This document shows, in pieces, positions 8,470-17,407 of a stretch of 64,000 nucleotides of DNA. The notes under the pieces are model-generated. The model was not told where the DNA came from. It did no database searches and saw nothing but the letters and a program-made list of their open reading frames with translations. The stretch comes from Christensenella sp. UBA2853 (GTDB lineage Bacteria; Bacillota; Clostridia; Christensenellales; Aristaeellaceae): contig DEFL01000081.1 of assembly GCA_002350845.1 (NCBI GenBank), positions 62,736-126,735 of the forward strand, read 5' to 3'. Position numbers and translations under genes: made by a program. Within the stretch, counting starts at the first letter, position 1. Each line of letters opens with the position of its first letter.

Positions 8470-8520
8470 AAAAAGGCACAGTCCTTTTTCCCTGAATGAA
8501 AACAGGGCCGCTGCCTTTTT
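8470..8520 (-). promoter_or_regulatory. Terminator-like hairpin in the leader of the RbsB-type operon (candidate attenuator)
   Basis: On the minus strand the outer arms 8470-8478 and 8512-8520 pair perfectly (9 bp, A-rich then T-rich) around an inner stem (CCCTG/CAGGG). The final arm is itself a U tract. The hairpin is within the 200-nt leader between the promoter at 8642-8669 and the start codon at 8434. This geometry fits a transcription attenuator; no known riboswitch core was recognised. Confidence 0.5.
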
Positions 8521-8641
8521 ATGTTCAAAGGAAAACGATGGAGACCTTCGTGTGCCTCCGGAAGGGGCGGAAGGGAAAAACCATATGGATTCAGTACGAT
8601 CTGAATATCTTGTTTCTTTCTGCTTCTGTTTCTCGCTTATG

Positions 8642-8669
8642 ATTATATGAAATGGAACCGAGTTGTCAA
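8642..8669 (-). promoter_or_regulatory. Consensus promoter of the RbsB-type operon
   Basis: Read on the minus strand: TTGACA (8669-8664), a 16-bp spacer, TATAAT (8647-8642). It predicts transcription from about 8635 and therefore an untranslated leader of about 200 nt before the start at 8434. Confidence 0.8.
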
Positions 8670-8825
8670 CTGTGCTTTCACCCATCCCGGGACCGTCTGA
8701 TTTCGATTTCGCGGCTTGCCCTTTGAAATGCAATGTAATATAATGCGGATACAGTCTTTGCACCGATGAAAACAACATGACTCCCGGCTTTGGTCCCATA
8801 CAGAATGAGAAAGGGCGTGTTTTAC

Positions 8826-9740
8826 ATGATTCTCGGCTTCATTACATCCATCCTGGACGGGTGGAATTTTGATGAGATGATGGATGTTGCATCCCAGATG
8901 GGATTCCGCTGCGTTGAAGTGGCCTGCTGGCCCGCAGGAAAGGCGGAAAGGCGTTATGCCGGGGTCAGCCATATTGATGTGGGTGATCTGACCGACGAAA
9001 AGGCACAGCATATTCTGGACACCTGCAAAGAGAAAAACGTGGCGATCTCGTCCCTGGCCTATTATCCCAACCCGATGGATGCGGATGCGGAGCGGCGGAA
9101 TGCGGCCATTGCGCATCTGCGCCGGGTGATCGCGGCCAGCCATAAGCTGGGCGTGAACATGGTCACGACCTTTATCGGACGGGATCAGCACAAAACGGTG
9201 GAAGAGAACATGAAGCTGCTCCGGGAAATCTGGCCGCCGATTCTTGAAGAGGCCGGTGCGCTCGGCGTGCGGATTGCCATTGAAAACTGCCCGATGCTCT
9301 TTGGTGCGGATCAGTGGCCCGGCGGTCAGAACCTGATGACCACCCCGGACATCTGGCGCAGGGTGTTTGATATCCTGCCCTACGACAACTTTGGACTGAA
9401 TTTTGATCCTTCCCATTTTGTATGGCAGATGATGGATTATATCCAGCCGATCTATGATTTTAAGGATAAGCTGTTCCATATCCATTTCAAGGATATCAAG
9501 CTGTTCCCCGACAAACTGGCAAAGGTCGGCACCATGGCCTATCCGCTGGATTATATGAGTCCGAAACTGCCCGGTCTGGGCGATGTGGACTGGGGCCGCT
9601 ATGTGTCTGCGCTGACAGACATCGGCTATGAAGGGTATGCCTGCATCGAAGTGGAAGACAGGGCCTTTGAAAGCAGCCGTGAACGGATTCTGGATTCCCT
9701 GCGTCTGTCCAAGCGGTACCTGGACCAGTTTGTCATCTGA
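8826..9740 (+). CDS. Sugar phosphate isomerase/epimerase (AP-endonuclease-2-type TIM barrel)
   Basis: A 304-residue TIM-barrel protein with 'L-G-F-I-T-S-I-L', 'G-F-R-C-V-E-V-A-C-W', 'I-A-I-E-N-C-P-M', 'N-F-D-P-S-H-F' and 'H-I-H-F-K-D-I-K', the standard metal-ligand strands of the family. It is divergent from the ribose-type operon and alone on its transcript. Start 8826 is preferred over the upstream TTG at 8790 because the protein then begins directly with the first beta strand and AAAGGG lies upstream. It probably acts on the same or a related sugar as the divergent operon; that link is by position only. Confidence 0.85.
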   Translation: MILGFITSILDGWNFDEMMDVASQMGFRCVEVACWPAGKAERRYAGVSHIDVGDLTDEKAQHILDTCKEKNVAISSLAYYPNPMDADAERRNAAIAHLRRVIAASHKLGVNMVTTFIGRDQHKTVEENMKLLREIWPPILEEAGALGVRIAIENCPMLFGADQWPGGQNLMTTPDIWRRVFDILPYDNFGLNFDPSHFVWQMMDYIQPIYDFKDKLFHIHFKDIKLFPDKLAKVGTMAYPLDYMSPKLPGLGDVDWGRYVSALTDIGYEGYACIEVEDRAFESSRERILDSLRLSKRYLDQFVI

Positions 9741-9761
9741 AATCACATCCTGCAGGGAGGG

Positions 9762-9812
9762 ACAGGCCCTGCGTGAGAGCACAGGCTGCCGGATTTCCGG
9801 GGCCTGTTTTTG
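9762..9812 (+). terminator. Intrinsic terminator after isomerase gene
   Basis: Arms 9762-9769 and 9800-9807 pair perfectly (8 bp, ending GGGCCTGT). The loop contains secondary pairing, and a T tract follows (9807-9811). It lies 22 bp downstream of the stop codon. Confidence 0.65.
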
Positions 9813-9917
9813 CTGTGCAGATTCTGCTCCCTGTATGCCGTGATGTTTCTTGCCGGAGACATGCCGGATGCAGTCTGAAATGGGGATAATCATATATCAT
9901 AAATTCGGGAATATGCA

Positions 9918-9946
9918 TTGACATTTCATGATGAAGGAATTAGAAT
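9918..9946 (+). promoter_or_regulatory. Promoter of the LplBCA-type operon
   Basis: TTGACA (9918-9923), a 17-bp spacer, TAGAAT (9941-9946). Transcription from about 9953 would give a 200-nt leader before the first permease gene, and the CRE-like site at 10006 would fall inside that leader. Confidence 0.7.
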
Positions 9947-10005
9947 GTATCCGATATCACTGGATAGTTGAATAGTTGGGGCGTCAGGAACAGCAGTTTT
10001 GCATG

Positions 10006-10019
10006 TGTGAGCGCTTTTG
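10006..10019. promoter_or_regulatory. CRE/LacI-type operator candidate
   Basis: TGTGAGCGCTTTTG centres on AGCGCT and resembles the TGNAANCGNTNNCA pattern bound by CcpA and other LacI-family regulators. It lies about 53 bp downstream of the predicted transcription start, a location where such sites act as roadblocks. Confidence 0.4.
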
Positions 10020-10159
10020 TTTTGAGTACAACGAAAAGAAGCCGGCTGCGTGCACTCTGCGTTGATCAGGAAAATCGAATCGTACAGGGCGGAAGTTCCT
10101 GAACCTCAGTATGCAGCCTGATCAGATGACAGGCATACGGATGAGAAATAGGGGATGAT

Positions 10160-11128
10160 ATGGATATGAGTAGCCCGACCAGAAGTCCTTCCGTGAAGAG
10201 AAAAGGGTTTATGTACTGGATCCGACAGCGGCGTATCAATAAAAACTGGCAGTTTTATGCGATGCTTCTTCTTCCGCTTGTCTGGTATTTTGTCTTCTGT
10301 TATATGCCTATGCCGGGCGTGGTTCTGGCGTTCAAGAAATACAGCGCCATGAAGGGCGTATACGGAAGTCCCTTCGCCAATCCCTGGTACAAGTGGTTTC
10401 TGAAGTATTATCAGTCTCCGTACTTTTCCAGAACGATCGGCAATACATTCTACCTGAGCTTTTTGTCCCTGCTCCTGGGGTTCCCGCTGCCCATTCTGCT
10501 GGCCCTTCTGCTCAATGAAGTGCGGAACCGGGCCTTCCAGAAAACAGTGCAGAATATCACCTACATCCCTCACTTCCTTTCCACCGTGGTTCTGGTGGGC
10601 ATGATGACCTGCTTTACCAACCGCGACTTCGGCATTGTCAACAAGGCCATTGAATGGGCGGGGGGGACGCCGGAAAACTGGATGCAGGTGCCGGCCGTCT
10701 TCCGGGGACTGTATGTGGGCTCCGGTGTGTGGCAGAACATGGGCTGGGATTCGATCATTTATATCGCAGCCCTGGCCGGCGTGGATCCGCAGCTTCATGA
10801 GAGCGCGTACATTGACGGCGCGAACCGCTATCAGTGCATGTGGTACATCAATCTTCCGTCCATTATGCCGACGGTTGTGATTATGCTGATTCTGAACTCC
10901 GGACACATTCTCTCCGTTGGTTTTGAAAAAGTGTACCTCATGCAGAATGACCTGAACATGGCGGTTTCCGACGTTATCTCCACGTATGTGTACCGTATAT
11001 CCCTGCTTTCGTCCAATCAGTTCGAGCTGTCCACGGCCATCGGCCTGTTCAACTCTGTGGTCAACTGCGCGATGCTGGTCGTTGTCAACAGCATTTCCCG
11101 CAAGATCAGCGACGTGCAGCTGTGGTAA
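10160..11128 (+). CDS. Carbohydrate ABC transporter permease, LplB type
   Basis: A 322-residue permease with six predicted membrane helices. It has the LplB-type start region ('L-L-P-L-V-W-Y-F-V-F-C-Y-M-P-M-P-G-V-V-L-A-F-K') and the EAA loop 'E-S-A-Y-I-D-G-A-N-R-Y-Q-C-M-W-Y-I-N-L-P'. It pairs with the permease encoded 16 bp downstream and the binding protein at 12126. No ATPase gene is nearby, so a shared MsiK-type ATPase elsewhere is expected. The start ATG at 10160 has AGGGGA just upstream. Confidence 0.92.
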   Translation: MDMSSPTRSPSVKRKGFMYWIRQRRINKNWQFYAMLLLPLVWYFVFCYMPMPGVVLAFKKYSAMKGVYGSPFANPWYKWFLKYYQSPYFSRTIGNTFYLSFLSLLLGFPLPILLALLLNEVRNRAFQKTVQNITYIPHFLSTVVLVGMMTCFTNRDFGIVNKAIEWAGGTPENWMQVPAVFRGLYVGSGVWQNMGWDSIIYIAALAGVDPQLHESAYIDGANRYQCMWYINLPSIMPTVVIMLILNSGHILSVGFEKVYLMQNDLNMAVSDVISTYVYRISLLSSNQFELSTAIGLFNSVVNCAMLVVVNSISRKISDVQLW

Positions 11129-11143
11129 AGGAGGGAGATTGAG

Positions 11144-12076
11144 ATGACAACCAATTCCAAGAATCTTCCGACTGCCAAGAAGTCATTTCGTTCCCGCCAG
11201 TCCAAAGGAGATATCGCGTTTGAAATCATCGTGGTCATTCTCCTTGCCATGCTGACACTGACCATCATTTATCCCCTGTATTTTGTGGTGATCGCTTCCT
11301 TCTCGGATGCGAAGGCGGTTGTCGGCGGACAGGTGATTGTGCTTCCTGTCAGTGTGACGCTGGAGAATTACAAGGAGTGCTTCAAGAACGGCGACCTGAT
11401 GCAGGGCTACGGCAACTCCTTCCAGCTGCTGATTTACGGCACGGCGATTTACCTGTTCCTGACCATCCTGTGTGCCTATCCGCTCTCGAGGAAGGATCTG
11501 TGGGGCCGCAACGGCATCATGGTGTACTGCACCATCCCGATGTTCTTTGGCGGCGGCCTGATTCCGACCTACCTGCTCGTGACCAAAACCCTGGGACTGA
11601 GCAACAGCTGGTGGGCGGTGATTCTTGTCGGCGGCGTGTCCACCTACAATATGATCATCATGCGGACATTCTTTATGTCCTCGATCCCGTTCGAACTCCA
11701 GGAGGCAGCGGAAATTGACGGATGCTCCCCGCTGCGGACGCTGATTTCCATCATTCTGCCCCTGTCCATTCCCGTCATCTGCGTCATCGGCCTTTACTAT
11801 GGCGTGGGCATCTGGAACAGCTACTTTACCGCACTGATCTATCTGAGCGATAAGAACAAGTGGCCGCTGCAGCTGTTCCTGAGGCAGATCCTGGTCAATG
11901 CAGACCTCTCCGTGGTGGACGGCGGCGATGCCTCTGACATGGCACGCCGCGCCATGAGAGCGGAAACGATCAAGTATGCCATCTGTGTGCTGGCTTCCAT
12001 CCCGATGCTGGTCATCTACCCCTTTATCCAGAGATATTTCGTCAAGGGTGTCATGATCGGCTCGGTGAAGGGATAA
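11144..12076 (+). CDS. Carbohydrate ABC transporter permease, LplC/YtcP type
   Basis: A 310-residue permease with six predicted helices. The EAA loop reads 'E-L-Q-E-A-A-E-I-D-G-C-S-P-L-R-T-L' and the C-terminus has the usual 'Q-R-Y-F-V-K-G-V-M-I-G-S-V-K-G'. It is the second membrane subunit of the importer, with the LplB-type partner immediately upstream and the large binding protein immediately downstream. The long binding protein suggests oligosaccharide or complex glycoside uptake. Confidence 0.93.
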   Translation: MTTNSKNLPTAKKSFRSRQSKGDIAFEIIVVILLAMLTLTIIYPLYFVVIASFSDAKAVVGGQVIVLPVSVTLENYKECFKNGDLMQGYGNSFQLLIYGTAIYLFLTILCAYPLSRKDLWGRNGIMVYCTIPMFFGGGLIPTYLLVTKTLGLSNSWWAVILVGGVSTYNMIIMRTFFMSSIPFELQEAAEIDGCSPLRTLISIILPLSIPVICVIGLYYGVGIWNSYFTALIYLSDKNKWPLQLFLRQILVNADLSVVDGGDASDMARRAMRAETIKYAICVLASIPMLVIYPFIQRYFVKGVMIGSVKG

Positions 12077-12125
12077 CAATCGTTCATATGCCCGGATGGG
12101 CTAAAATAAAAAAGGAGGTTTCCCT

Positions 12126-13733
12126 ATGAAAAAGTCTCTCGTTGCCCTGCTGTTGGCTCTTGTGATGCTGACGAGCTGTGTTTCTGCGTTTGCTGTAGAG
12201 GGCCCGGCCATGGATAAGTCCCTCTATCCGCTGACCGACGAGAAGATCACCATCACGGCCATGCATGCATATACCGACGTGATGCCTTCTGACTGGTCGA
12301 CCGTCTGGTTCTGGAAGCAGCTGGAAGAACTGACCAATGTGCACATTGAGTTCATTCCTGTTCCGTCTTCTGACCGTGCGACCACATTGAACCTGCGCCT
12401 GGCTTCCGGCGATCTGCCGGACGTGCTCCTCAAGATGGCCGTCAACTCCACGCAGTGCTCTCAGTACGGCGGTGAAGGCATGCTGATCGACCTGAATCAG
12501 TATGCGGACATCATGCCGAACTTCCAGTACTGGCTGGATGCCTATCCCACCGCCCGCAATGCTGTGACCCAGGCTGACGGCTGCATCTATGGCTGCCCCT
12601 ACATCCTGACCGGCTATGCGATTCGTATGGGTTCCCGTTTCTTCTACAACAGCCAGGTCCTCGAACATGCCGGCCTGACCACCCCTCCGAACACCCTCGA
12701 CGGCTTCTATGAGTACCTCAAGGCCATCCAGGGCTGGGATTACAACGAAGACGGCAAGGATGACACCATCCCGCTGGCTATGTCCGAATGGGAAGACCTC
12801 GAGTACATCCTGACCGGTTCCTTCGGCGTCATGAACCGCGGCTCCTCCAACTACTGGGCTGACCAGAATGCTGACGGCACTGCCCGTTTCTGGCACACTG
12901 CTGAGGGCTACAAAGAGCTCATGCGGTATTATCACAAGCTCTATGACGAGAAGCTCGTTGACCCCGACATCTTCACCGCATCGTTCGCTGATGAAATCGT
13001 CAAGGCCCAGAACGGCCGTGCCCTGACCTACATCTTCGTGAACAACAGCCCTGTGTCCGGCTCCAAGTATGAGCAGTACACCGTGCCGATGACTGAACCG
13101 CTGGAGGGCTACAATGGCGAGAAAGCATGGAATTCATACTCCATGCCCGCTTCCACTTCTGCAAACTTCTGCATCACCTACAAGTGCCCTGAAGAGTATC
13201 GTCCGATCATGGCCAAGTGGATCGACTACTTCTACTCTGTGGAAGGCATCATTGCCTACTTCATGGGTGAAGAGAACGTGACCTACACGCATGATCCTGA
13301 GACCGATACCTATGCGCTGACCGACATGATCCTCAACGATCCTGAAGGCCGCAACTTCGAAGCTGTACAGTCTGCATGGTGCACCTGGGCCGGCGGCATG
13401 AACCCGTCCTGCGCTACCAACGAACTGTTCAAGGGTGGCGAGACCTGGCCGGTATCTCTTGAATCCGCAGCCGGCCTGATCAACTACACACCCGACAAGC
13501 AGGAGGGCGGCACAGTGTGGGCACCTTTCCTGTTCAGCTCTGATGTGGCCAGCGAAGTATCCGCTATGACCGCAGACTTTGACACCTACCTGGGTGAATG
13601 GGCAGCCAAGTTCATCACCGGTGAAAAAGATGTGGACAAGGATTGGGAAGAATACGTGAACGGCTTCAACGCACTGGGCGTTGATGATTATCTCCAGCTG
13701 ATCAACGAAAAGATCACTGAGCGCGGCCTGTAA
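12126..13733 (+). CDS. Extracellular solute-binding protein, LplA type
   Basis: A 535-residue family-1-like binding protein. The N-terminus has a signal sequence with a lipobox-like 'L-T-S-C' (Cys18), so it may be a lipoprotein; an 'A-F-A' cleavage site follows, so ordinary secretion is also possible. The mature part has 'F-W-K-Q-L-E-E-L-T-N-V-H-I-E' and 'L-R-L-A-S-G-D-L-P-D', typical of the large LplA-type proteins. A strong ribosome site (GGAGG) precedes it and a UUCG-loop terminator follows, so it ends the operon. Confidence 0.92.
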   Translation: MKKSLVALLLALVMLTSCVSAFAVEGPAMDKSLYPLTDEKITITAMHAYTDVMPSDWSTVWFWKQLEELTNVHIEFIPVPSSDRATTLNLRLASGDLPDVLLKMAVNSTQCSQYGGEGMLIDLNQYADIMPNFQYWLDAYPTARNAVTQADGCIYGCPYILTGYAIRMGSRFFYNSQVLEHAGLTTPPNTLDGFYEYLKAIQGWDYNEDGKDDTIPLAMSEWEDLEYILTGSFGVMNRGSSNYWADQNADGTARFWHTAEGYKELMRYYHKLYDEKLVDPDIFTASFADEIVKAQNGRALTYIFVNNSPVSGSKYEQYTVPMTEPLEGYNGEKAWNSYSMPASTSANFCITYKCPEEYRPIMAKWIDYFYSVEGIIAYFMGEENVTYTHDPETDTYALTDMILNDPEGRNFEAVQSAWCTWAGGMNPSCATNELFKGGETWPVSLESAAGLINYTPDKQEGGTVWAPFLFSSDVASEVSAMTADFDTYLGEWAAKFITGEKDVDKDWEEYVNGFNALGVDDYLQLINEKITERGL

Positions 13734-13750
13734 TTCTGAAACAATCAAAT

Positions 13751-13784
13751 AAGGGGGACAGCCTTCGGGCTGTCCCCTTTCCTT
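13751..13784 (+). terminator. Intrinsic terminator with UUCG tetraloop
   Basis: A perfect 10-bp stem (13754-13763 with 13768-13777) closed by TTCG, extended by A-T pairs and followed by T-rich bases. It is 18 bp after the LplA-type stop and also separates it from the convergent gene ending at 13791. Confidence 0.85.
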
Positions 13785-13790
13785 ATGGGA

Positions 13791-16127
13791 TCACGGGTCG
13801 GAAGACAAATGAATGACAAACAGAGAGTTGACCGGACGCGCCATGCCGCTCAGACTGGCCGGCGATGTGGAGGGCAAGCTGTACTCGTAGAGATGGCCCT
13901 GAGAGGCGATGGCCAGAAGGGAGGAGCCGCCGCCGTCGACATTCATCAGCTCCGTGACATCAGGCACAATGCGGCGGGCAAGCGCACACATTTCCCGATA
14001 GTCTGCGCCGAGAGAGACCGAAGAGCGGCCGGAGAATACCAGGGCGAACAGCTGGCCTTTGCTGTTGAGACCGATGGCTGTGCGGGGATGACGGACCATG
14101 GATGCGATGTCACTCTCCTGCGTCTGCGCAGAGAGCGGGGACAGCCAGCCTTCCTGCGCAAGATGCGAAGAGGCTGTGTCTTCATCGGAAAAGCAGCAGA
14201 TGCCTTCGTGGATCAGGGTCAGTCCGCCGCCGTACGCCCAGCGGACGCGGTCCCACTGCGACTGCGAAAAGCCCTCCGGGGGATCCAGACAGACGGAGAC
14301 AGACGGGGCGTCTGCGAAGACATAATAGCCGTCGGGGGCCGGGTGGAAACCGCAGCGTTCAAGGAAGGGAAGGCCGGTCTCACGGCTCAGGGAAAGAACA
14401 ACGCCGAAGCAGGGAAGCAGCACATCCCCGTCACGCGCACACACCAGGGAGCCCTGAAGGAGGACCAGGTTAATGCGGCCTGCACCGACCGGGAGCGTGT
14501 AGGTGAACTTCGACTGACCGGCATCGGGACAGCTGGCATAGGGCGTGAACACGGCTGTATCCTGGGGAAGCGCCGGATCCACATCTTCCGCTTCCCAGCG
14601 CAGCGTGTGTCCGTTGACAGTGCATGACCCGCCGCCCAGACGGAAGTGGAAGAAGGAGAAGGAACCGTCGTCCATCAGGGCCATGCAGGCCTTCCGGTAC
14701 AGGGGGAAGGTTTCTGTACGCTGCTGCCCGTCACGGCAGAGCAGATAGTCCAGATGACCGCCCTGAATCTTCGTCTGTTCCATGGGACGGCTTTCCCGCA
14801 GCTGGTTATACAGGGAGGCCAGGCGGGATGTTAGGAAAAACAGGTAATTGAGCACAAGATGTGTTCCGGTCTGTGCATGCTCCCGGACATAGAGGCGGGG
14901 AGAGACAGGCTGCGCATCCGAGATGATGACCTGGGCATCGACATGCTTCTCAATGAGCGCACCGTGCACCAGAATGCCTTCGGCTGCGCCTTGTGCGTCC
15001 CACGGGACCGGCCCGGGCTCATATGAATCCGCCCTGAACCACCCGCCGAGGCGCCGGATGCCGGGAATATCGTCGAGCACGCTGCCGAGCAGCTGATCCC
15101 GCTTTGAGAAGTAATCCGCAGACCAGCTGCCCCGGGGCTCTGTCTTCGGCCAGACAGTCCCGAGAGGGAAACGGCTGCCGTCCTCGTCATAGACCGAGAA
15201 GAATGTTTCCGGGAAGGCACGGTAGAGTTCCTCAGGGGACATCCGGTAGCAGGCATCGCCGAAGCGGCGGGAAAGTCCCGCATACTGACGGAAGGAAGCG
15301 AGGGTGCGGCGGCAGATCGGGACCATGGGCAGGATATCAAAATGCGGAGGGATGTAGAGATCACAGCGCCCGCTCTGAATCAGAAGACCTGTCAGCGCCA
15401 TCCCGCACAGGCTTTCCGGCGCGCACCGCACGAAGGCAGGCACGCTCAGATTCCGGCAGTCGGTCAGTCCGCGTTCACCGTAATACAGGATGCATGTCTT
15501 TTCTGCCTCCGGACAGTCCCCCTGGATCTGATCCAGCGGCCCTTCACAGTACAGGAGACGCACTTCATCTTCGGAGAGCAGAAGACGCAGAGCATCAGGT
15601 GAGGGGAAAATCCCGCTGTCCGTGGAAGACACAACAGCATAGGCCTGCATGCCCAGGGAATTCACCCGGCTGAGATCCTGCTGCATCAGCGGGAAAAAGC
15701 GGGGATCCTGCAGGCACAGCACGGCGCCTGTCCGCCCGGACAGCATGTCATCCAGGCGCGCGGACTGATCGAGGTCCGTCTGCACGGGAAGATCGCCGCC
15801 CTGACGTGCGTCAGCGACAAACAGACGGTCCACTTCGCTTCCGAAAACCTGCCTGCGAAGACGCGGGAGTACGCCTGTGATCTGCTCAAAGAAGGCATCG
15901 TCCACAGCGGCAGCGCGCACTGCATCGGTGAGCTGCCGGGTATATTCCCGGAGAAGATCCGGATCCAGCCGGGCTTTGCGGCGCTCAGCCCAGCGGTCCT
16001 TCACCAGGGCAAACTGCGGGGAAATCAGCGCATCCAGGTCTGCAAAGGAAACCACGCCGTAGAGAATGTCGCCGGCAAAGTGCCGGCGGGTATAACTGCC
16101 ATATTGGTACCGGGAATCGGTCAGCAT
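13791..16127 (-). CDS. Large protein with C-terminal phosphodiester-glycosidase (NAGPA-type) domain
   Basis: A 778-residue protein. The last 150 residues carry 'H-P-R-T-A-I-G-L-N-S-K-G', 'M-C-A-L-A-R-R-I' and the hallmark 'M-N-V-D-G-G-G-S-S', which identify a phosphodiester glycosidase domain (PF09992-like; human uncovering enzyme NAGPA and sporulation YomE/EpsX-like relatives). The first 600 residues I do not recognise as a family. No signal peptide is evident, which is odd for this domain. The ATG at 16127 has GGAGG nine bases upstream; the longer frame to 16325 lacks support. It faces the LplABC-type importer. Confidence 0.7.
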   Translation of the reverse strand: MLTDSRYQYGSYTRRHFAGDILYGVVSFADLDALISPQFALVKDRWAERRKARLDPDLLREYTRQLTDAVRAAAVDDAFFEQITGVLPRLRRQVFGSEVDRLFVADARQGGDLPVQTDLDQSARLDDMLSGRTGAVLCLQDPRFFPLMQQDLSRVNSLGMQAYAVVSSTDSGIFPSPDALRLLLSEDEVRLLYCEGPLDQIQGDCPEAEKTCILYYGERGLTDCRNLSVPAFVRCAPESLCGMALTGLLIQSGRCDLYIPPHFDILPMVPICRRTLASFRQYAGLSRRFGDACYRMSPEELYRAFPETFFSVYDEDGSRFPLGTVWPKTEPRGSWSADYFSKRDQLLGSVLDDIPGIRRLGGWFRADSYEPGPVPWDAQGAAEGILVHGALIEKHVDAQVIISDAQPVSPRLYVREHAQTGTHLVLNYLFFLTSRLASLYNQLRESRPMEQTKIQGGHLDYLLCRDGQQRTETFPLYRKACMALMDDGSFSFFHFRLGGGSCTVNGHTLRWEAEDVDPALPQDTAVFTPYASCPDAGQSKFTYTLPVGAGRINLVLLQGSLVCARDGDVLLPCFGVVLSLSRETGLPFLERCGFHPAPDGYYVFADAPSVSVCLDPPEGFSQSQWDRVRWAYGGGLTLIHEGICCFSDEDTASSHLAQEGWLSPLSAQTQESDIASMVRHPRTAIGLNSKGQLFALVFSGRSSVSLGADYREMCALARRIVPDVTELMNVDGGGSSLLAIASQGHLYEYSLPSTSPASLSGMARPVNSLFVIHLSSDP

Positions 16128-16403
16128 GCGATATCGCCTCCGAATGCACTGCATCACAGGAAAAGGCATGGGGAAAAGAGAGCCTGATCTCCTGTGGGCA
16201 GGGACAGACACGCCTCCTGCCGGACGACAGACGCTTGCTGGGTTCTCCGCGTCTGCGCGGAAAGGAGGGGTGCAGAATGGTTCTGTATTCCTCCTCAGTT
16301 TAGCGAAATGCCGGCCTGCCGTCAACCGGAGAAAGCGAGGACAGCAGCGTGTTTTCGAAGGACAGATTTCGTGAAATCATGCTGACTTCAGCGTGTGGAT
16401 TGA

Positions 16404-16432
16404 TGGACTTTCAGGCATGGATGGGGTATAAT
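16404..16432 (+). promoter_or_regulatory. Probable promoter of the YdcF-MazG/isomerase/oxidoreductase operon
   Basis: A perfect TATAAT (16427-16432) follows a weak -35 (TGGACT, 16404-16409) with a 17-bp spacer. It lies 70 bp upstream of the start at 16506. The rest of the 380-bp region between the divergent genes shows nothing else I can name. Confidence 0.5.
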
Positions 16433-16505
16433 ATGCACAACATCGAACAATTGAGTGACAGCTGCAGCTTTGATTTCAGACGGGATGAAAAGGGGCCTGA
16501 GACAG

Positions 16506-17375
16506 ATGGAGAAAACGGATGTCATCGTGGTGCTGGGGCATCGGCTTCTGCCGGATGATACCCCGTCGGACGATCTGAAACGCCGTATTGACAAAGCAGT
16601 GGAGGTATGGCGGGAAACCGGCGCACCCATGATCATGCCCTGCGGCGGACTGACGCGTGACCGTCACCGCACGGAAGCCGAAGTGATGAAGGAGATGCTC
16701 ATCGAGCGCGGTGTTCCCGGGGAGATCATCTGTCTGGAGGACAAATCCCGCATCACCCTGGAAAACATGGTGAATGCCTGTGATCTTGTGGGCACACAGA
16801 AACGGGTTGCCATTGTCAGCAGCGACTATCATATGGACATGGCCATGAAGGACGCGGAGGCGGTGGGACTGAACGCGTACGGCGTGGGAGCGGAAACACC
16901 GGACGCCGCCTACCGTGAACAGAACCGGACCATGCTCAACGGGTTTGAGGAGAAACTGGATACACTCCGCAGGCAGGGGCTTTCCAACCGCGAGATCATC
17001 CGCATCTGCATGGAAAACATGGGGGCAGTGCTCCGCGGAGGGAAGAAGGAAGCGGAAGGGTTCACCGTTGGAGAGATGCTGCGCATGCAGAAAACGCTGC
17101 GGGACAAATACACGCAGTGGGAGCGGTACGCACCCTCAGCCGGAGCGAATCATCTCCTGTGGATGATCGGGGAAGTCGGCGAAGTCATTGACATTATCAA
17201 GAAATGCGGAGCGGAAGAGGCATGCAGGGACAAAGATCTTCGCGCTCAGCTCGTCGAAGAAATGGCGGACGTCCTGATGTATTATCATGATGTGCTCTGG
17301 TGCTTCGGCATTACGGAGGAAGAACTCCGGGAATCCTACATTGCCAAGTTTGAGAAGAACCTGCATCGATGGTGA
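16506..17375 (+). CDS. YdcF/DUF218 domain fused to MazG-like pyrophosphohydrolase domain
   Basis: A 289-residue two-domain protein. Residues about 4-150 are DUF218/YdcF-like: 'V-I-V-V-L-G-H-R-L', 'P-C-G-G-L-T-R-D', 'E-V-M-K-E-M-L', 'I-V-S-S-D-Y-H-M'. Residues about 185-285 look MazG-like: 'W-M-I-G-E-V-G-E-V-I-D' and 'L-V-E-E-M-A-D-V-L-M-Y', giving the acidic E-x2-E ... E-x2-D metal site of all-alpha NTP pyrophosphatases. I chose ATG 16506 because AGGGG lies upstream and the first strand follows directly. The fusion is unusual, and its function is unknown. It heads an operon with a sugar isomerase and a dehydrogenase. Confidence 0.75.
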   Translation: MEKTDVIVVLGHRLLPDDTPSDDLKRRIDKAVEVWRETGAPMIMPCGGLTRDRHRTEAEVMKEMLIERGVPGEIICLEDKSRITLENMVNACDLVGTQKRVAIVSSDYHMDMAMKDAEAVGLNAYGVGAETPDAAYREQNRTMLNGFEEKLDTLRRQGLSNREIIRICMENMGAVLRGGKKEAEGFTVGEMLRMQKTLRDKYTQWERYAPSAGANHLLWMIGEVGEVIDIIKKCGAEEACRDKDLRAQLVEEMADVLMYYHDVLWCFGITEEELRESYIAKFEKNLHRW

Positions 17376-17407
17376 TGCGGCGAATCCATATAAAAGGAGG
17401 ATCATCC

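Noticed and set aside
8643..9893. Minus-strand 416-codon frame over the second isomerase
   Set aside because: Antisense to a supported isomerase and running over a consensus promoter; no family motifs.
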